From Candidatus Omnitrophota bacterium (GTDB lineage Bacteria > Omnitrophota > Gorgyraeia > Zapsychrales > Zapsychraceae): 8,984 nucleotides of DNA. The notes under the pieces are model-generated. The model had not been told where the DNA came from and ran no database searches. It worked only from the letters and a program-made list of their open reading frames with translations. The translations under genes were made by a program, and so were the position numbers. Below, piece after piece: positions 6,483 to 8,984 of this stretch (position 1 is the first letter of the stretch; each line of letters begins with the position of its first letter). Location of the stretch: assembly GCA_020430005.1 (NCBI GenBank), contig JAGQKQ010000061.1, forward strand, positions 1-8,984. Reading direction: 5' to 3'.

Positions 6483-6638
6483 GTGTCATTGCGAGGCGCC
6501 ATGATTTCTGGCGCGGCGGCAATCCAAAGCTGTACTGTTAAATGTTAAAAGTAAAATATTAAAAATTCGACCTACATAAGACCTTTAACATTTGACAATA
6601 CAAAGATTGCTTCTTCACTGCGCTCATCGCAATGACAC
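6483..6638. repeat. GTGTCATTGCGA-class palindromic element with nested insert, complete copy
   Basis: The termini GTGTCATTGCGA (6483-6494) and TCGCAATGACAC (6627-6638) are a perfect 12-base inverted repeat. A hairpin GCGCCA / TGGCGC with ATGATTTC-type loop sequence follows the left end, as in the copy at 916. GGCAATCC and AAAGATTGC, which form the central hairpin in the compact copy at 5404, are here pushed apart by the insert at 6536-6597. Confidence 0.87.
6536..6597. repeat. Nested 62-base inverted-repeat element, copy 2
   Basis: TGTTAAATGTTAAA (6536-6549) pairs with TTTAACATTTGACA (6584-6597) at 13 of 14 positions. The interior differs from the copy at 970-1030 at only a few bases, for example AAAATATT against AAAATGTT, plus one extra A. 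The shared core CTACATAAGACCTTTAACATT is strictly conserved. Confidence 0.82.
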
Positions 6639-6645
6639 GCTGAGT

Positions 6646-6680
6646 ATCCAGGATCAAGCATCGAAAATCCAGCATCTAGT
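6646..6680. repeat. Tandem ATC-initial heptamers
   Basis: Five successive 7-base units all begin ATC: ATCCAGG, ATCAAGC, ATCGAAA, ATCCAGC, ATCTAGT. Units one and four differ at a single base. The run sits between the palindrome ending at 6638 and the ATG at 6695. The 7-base period matches the CGAG-type arrays elsewhere in the window, although the unit sequence differs. Confidence 0.55.
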
Positions 6681-6694
6681 GCAGAGAATCAAGT

Positions 6695-7372
6695 ATGGGA
6701 AAGAAGAAAAAACCGAACGCGAAATTAAAGTTCCTCAATTTTATTCCTGAAAATGCCAAACGGATTCTGGACGTGGGGTGTGGTGACGGAAGTTTTTCCG
6801 CGCATCTGGTGGAAAAGGGCTGTGAGGTTGTGGGGATTGACCGGGATTCTCAAGTGCTGGAACAAGCCCATACCCGACTGACAGAGGTTTATCATGTTGA
6901 TATTGAGAATGATGACCTGCCTTGTGAAGAGAATAGTTTTGATTGTATTTTACTGGCCGATGTGCTGGATTGTTTGGTTAAGCCGGAAGCGTTTTTGACG
7001 CGTTGCCGCAAATATTTGAAAGACGACGGTAGCGTTGTTGTCAGCTTTGCCAATATTCGGTATTACAAAGTCATTACCAACCTTTTATTTAAAGGAACGT
7101 GGGATTATATGGAACCGGGTGGGATTTTGTGGATTCATCATTTACGGTTTTATACGTTGGTCAGTATGAAAGAGCTTTTTTTAAAGTGTGGATTCAATGT
7201 TGAAGCGTTTGACCGGTATATTTATGCCAAAGGTTTTATTGTCTTTTTAAATGCGTTGTGTCTCGGCAAGCTTAAAGATTTAATGACGTATCAGTATTAT
7301 TTCCGCTTACGTAAGGATACTGATTGGACTAAAGGGAGTTATCAAGTCTCCAGAAAAATGGCACACTTTTAA
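6695..7372 (+). CDS. Class I SAM-dependent methyltransferase, small, substrate unknown
   Basis: The 225-residue protein is a single-domain Rossmann methyltransferase. It opens with a lysine-rich segment (MGKKKKPNAK), followed by RILDVGCGDGSFS (23-35, SAM motif I), VVGIDRD (45-51, with D49 at the end of strand 2 for ribose binding), LPCEENSFDCILLADVLDCL (75-94) and YLKDDGSVVVSFANI (107-121). The C-terminal part (HHLRFYT, 148-154; LFLKCGFNVE, 161-170) resembles methyltransferases common in O-antigen and surface-sugar clusters, which often O-methylate sugars or lipid-linked intermediates. That role is inferred from context. No strong ribosome site precedes the ATG; the leader is repeat-derived sequence. 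It is distinct from both the C-methyltransferase at 2169 and the fused domain at the right edge. Confidence 0.85.
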   Translation: MGKKKKPNAKLKFLNFIPENAKRILDVGCGDGSFSAHLVEKGCEVVGIDRDSQVLEQAHTRLTEVYHVDIENDDLPCEENSFDCILLADVLDCLVKPEAFLTRCRKYLKDDGSVVVSFANIRYYKVITNLLFKGTWDYMEPGGILWIHHLRFYTLVSMKELFLKCGFNVEAFDRYIYAKGFIVFLNALCLGKLKDLMTYQYYFRLRKDTDWTKGSYQVSRKMAHF

Positions 7373-7375
7373 TTC

Positions 7376-7458
7376 TAGTTGCTTGTTGCTCGATGCTCGT
7401 TGCTGGTAAGAAAATAAACGACGATTTCGAGCGACGAGTAACGAGAGACGAGCAACTA
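7376..7458. repeat. Inverted array of CGAG-type heptamers, copy B
   Basis: Two 31-base arms (7376-7406 and 7428-7458) flank a 21-base loop. The left arm reads TAG then TTGCTTG, TTGCTCG, ATGCTCG, TTGCTGG. The right arm carries CGAGCGA, CGAGTAA, CGAGAGA, CGAGCAA, CTA. Arms pair at 24 of 31 positions. It begins 3 bases after the upstream stop codon and ends 4 bases before the next ATG, so it is effectively the entire intergenic region. Confidence 0.82.
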
Positions 7459-7462
7459 ATAT

Positions 7463-8984
7463 ATGTCAGTAGATAAATGTGATATCATCATTTGTATTTG
7501 GAATCAGAAGGAGCTAACCAGGGATTGCCTGGAGAGTATCCAAAAGCATACCCGTTTTCCCTTCCATTTGATTTTAATTGATAATGCCAGTGAAGATGAA
7601 ACCCGTTCCTATTTGGAAGAGGTGCGCGATCGTTCCGGGATGGAAGTTACGATTATCCGTAATGAAGAGAATCTCGGAAATACCAAAGCGGTTAATCAGG
7701 GATTAAAAGCGGCGACGAATAAATATATTTGTAACTTGGATAATGATACGTTGGTTACGGAAGGGTGGTTAACCGGACTCATTGAAGCGTTGGAAACCGA
7801 ACCGGAAGTGGGAATGGCGGTGCCGGCGGGGCGTGGGACCATGATGCCGAAAGAGGAAACGTTGGAGGCTGTGGAACATTGCGGACAGGCCTTGGCGGAG
7901 CGTCGGGGATCATTAATGGAATTACCGGCGGTGGATTGTTTCTGTGTTGTTTTTAAAAAGAAAATGGTTGATGAAATCGGCTACTGGGATGAAATTTATT
8001 CGCCCGGGTATTATGATGACACGGACTACAGTTGCCGCGCGCGTCAGGCCGGATATAAAGCCGTTTGCGCTTTAGGAACATATGTTTATCACCGGACGTC
8101 CGGATCGTTTAAAAAGAATAAACGCCGTGAAGAAATTTTTAACCGGAACAAAAAGATATTCCATTCCCGTTATGGTGTGCCGCAGCGGATTGTTTTTGTG
8201 GTGGACCGTCATGATCCACAACAATATCCGAAAATTAAAGAGGATGTGTATTCCTTTGCCAAACGGGGCCATTGGGTCTGGGTAATCCGCAAGAAATCGT
8301 TACCGTCATTTGAATTTGTCTTGCATAGTCATATCAAGCAGTTTGTCTATCCCGATTTTTGTTTCCGTCTGCGAGCCTTTTTCCGTATTCTGGCGAAACA
8401 GAAAAAGCGTTTCAACTATGTTTACACGACCAGCCGCTCCTTAAAATTTGTCCTCAATATTTTTCAGCTTGTTCATCGCTCGCGTATTCGTTTGTTCAGC
8501 GGGTCATCCCGGGATTTGCAATACAAAGCGCATTTTTTAACGGACACAGCGGCAGGATTATTAACCGATGCGCCTAAAGGGTCTGTTCTTGATCTGGGAT
8601 GTGGTCGAGGACTTTTGTCTAAAAAAATTCACGATATGGGATTTGCTGTGACCGCGGCAGATATGAAGCGGGACCGGTTCAAGCATCTGGATGTGATCCA
8701 ATTTCAAAATGTCAATCTGGATCAACCATTGCCGTTTGATGATGACAGCTTTGATTACATTTTCTTTCTGGAGGTTGTTGAGCATTTAAAAAATCCTTAT
8801 CAGGTGGTGAAAGAAATCAGCCGGATTTTAAAACCGGAAGGGATCTTGATTTTATCAACACCGAATATTCTTAACCTGCGTTCCCGTTTGCGTTTTCTCA
8901 CGGAAGGCGGTTTTGACTTTTTCCGTGAACCGGTCCTGGATCTGGCCAAGTTGTATCCGAACAATCTGGAAAATATGCACATTG
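7463..8984 (+). CDS. Family 2 glycosyltransferase fused to a SAM methyltransferase, partial (3' end off the right edge)
   Basis: The frame is open for 507 codons from the ATG to the edge. Residues 1-240 are a GT-A fold family 2 glycosyltransferase: IIICIWNQKELTRDCLESI (8-26), LIDNASEDET (38-47), NLGNTKAVNQGL (70-81), the metal-binding NLDNDT (91-96, DxD D93/D95), and YYDDTDYSCRARQAGYKA (183-200) followed by HRTSGSF (210-216). A middle stretch (about 241-360) is basic and aromatic (RRGH-like AKRGHWVWVIRKK at 266-278) and I cannot assign it. From about 365 a class I methyltransferase begins: VLDLGCGRG (375-383), PFDDDSFDYIFFLEVVEHL (424-442), ISRILKPEGILILSTPN (452-468). The enzyme probably transfers a sugar to a growing glycan and methylates the product or an intermediate, in the cytoplasm at the membrane. 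No clear ribosome site; the ATG directly follows repeat copy B. Confidence 0.87.
   Translation, partial: MSVDKCDIIICIWNQKELTRDCLESIQKHTRFPFHLILIDNASEDETRSYLEEVRDRSGMEVTIIRNEENLGNTKAVNQGLKAATNKYICNLDNDTLVTEGWLTGLIEALETEPEVGMAVPAGRGTMMPKEETLEAVEHCGQALAERRGSLMELPAVDCFCVVFKKKMVDEIGYWDEIYSPGYYDDTDYSCRARQAGYKAVCALGTYVYHRTSGSFKKNKRREEIFNRNKKIFHSRYGVPQRIVFVVDRHDPQQYPKIKEDVYSFAKRGHWVWVIRKKSLPSFEFVLHSHIKQFVYPDFCFRLRAFFRILAKQKKRFNYVYTTSRSLKFVLNIFQLVHRSRIRLFSGSSRDLQYKAHFLTDTAAGLLTDAPKGSVLDLGCGRGLLSKKIHDMGFAVTAADMKRDRFKHLDVIQFQNVNLDQPLPFDDDSFDYIFFLEVVEHLKNPYQVVKEISRILKPEGILILSTPNILNLRSRLRFLTEGGFDFFREPVLDLAKLYPNNLENMHI

Noticed and set aside
6483..6638. Insertion sequence
   Set aside because: It has inverted ends but only 156 bases and no frame for a transposase; at most it is a non-autonomous element.
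8072..8982. Several short frames on both strands at 8072-8285, 8359-8577, 8561-8785 and 8800-8982
   Set aside because: All are shadows of the continuous glycosyltransferase-methyltransferase frame, which has motifs throughout this stretch.

Overview
The window looks like a sugar-modification and glycosylation block from the genome of an uncultured Gram-negative-type bacterium. GC content is moderate by eye. The gaps between genes are filled with short palindromic repeats: the 'GTGTCATTGCGA ... TCGCAATGACAC' class and heptameric 'CGAGCAA' runs. Such repeats are frequent in metagenome-derived genomes of groups such as Omnitrophota. That taxonomic guess rests on repeat style only and is weak.

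Layout: a leftward gene occupies about 1-797 and is cut by the left edge. It resembles the RgpF (rhamnan synthesis F) family of polysaccharide glycosyltransferases. A 266-base divergent region (798-1063) holds candidate promoters for both directions and a decayed palindromic repeat. From 1064 to the right edge all genes read rightward: a PLP-dependent DegT/DnrJ/EryC1 sugar aminotransferase; a zinc-finger C-methyltransferase of the TylC3/EvaC/TcaB9 type; two translationally coupled NAD-dependent sugar epimerase/reductases (extended SDR); a third extended SDR; a small class I SAM methyltransferase; and a family 2 glycosyltransferase fused to a SAM methyltransferase, cut by the right edge.

Working together (inference): the aminotransferase and C-methyltransferase are adjacent, as in pathways for branched amino-deoxysugars such as vancosamine or tetronitrose. 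The SDRs would epimerise or reduce keto-sugar intermediates. The glycosyltransferases would attach the sugars to a surface polysaccharide, and the remaining methyltransferases would decorate or cap it. No nucleotidylyltransferase, 4,6-dehydratase, 2,3-dehydratase, flippase or polymerase is visible, so the pathway is incomplete here.

The most unusual feature is the non-coding DNA. The rightward genes overlap or abut within each pair, and every remaining gap between them (3384-3458, 5384-5525, 6459-6694, 7373-7462) is largely made of palindromic or heptamer repeats. Two of the gaps end 3-4 bases before a start codon. In two places one palindromic element is nested inside the loop of another. 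No rRNA, tRNA, CRISPR array, transposase or convincing Rho-independent terminator was found.
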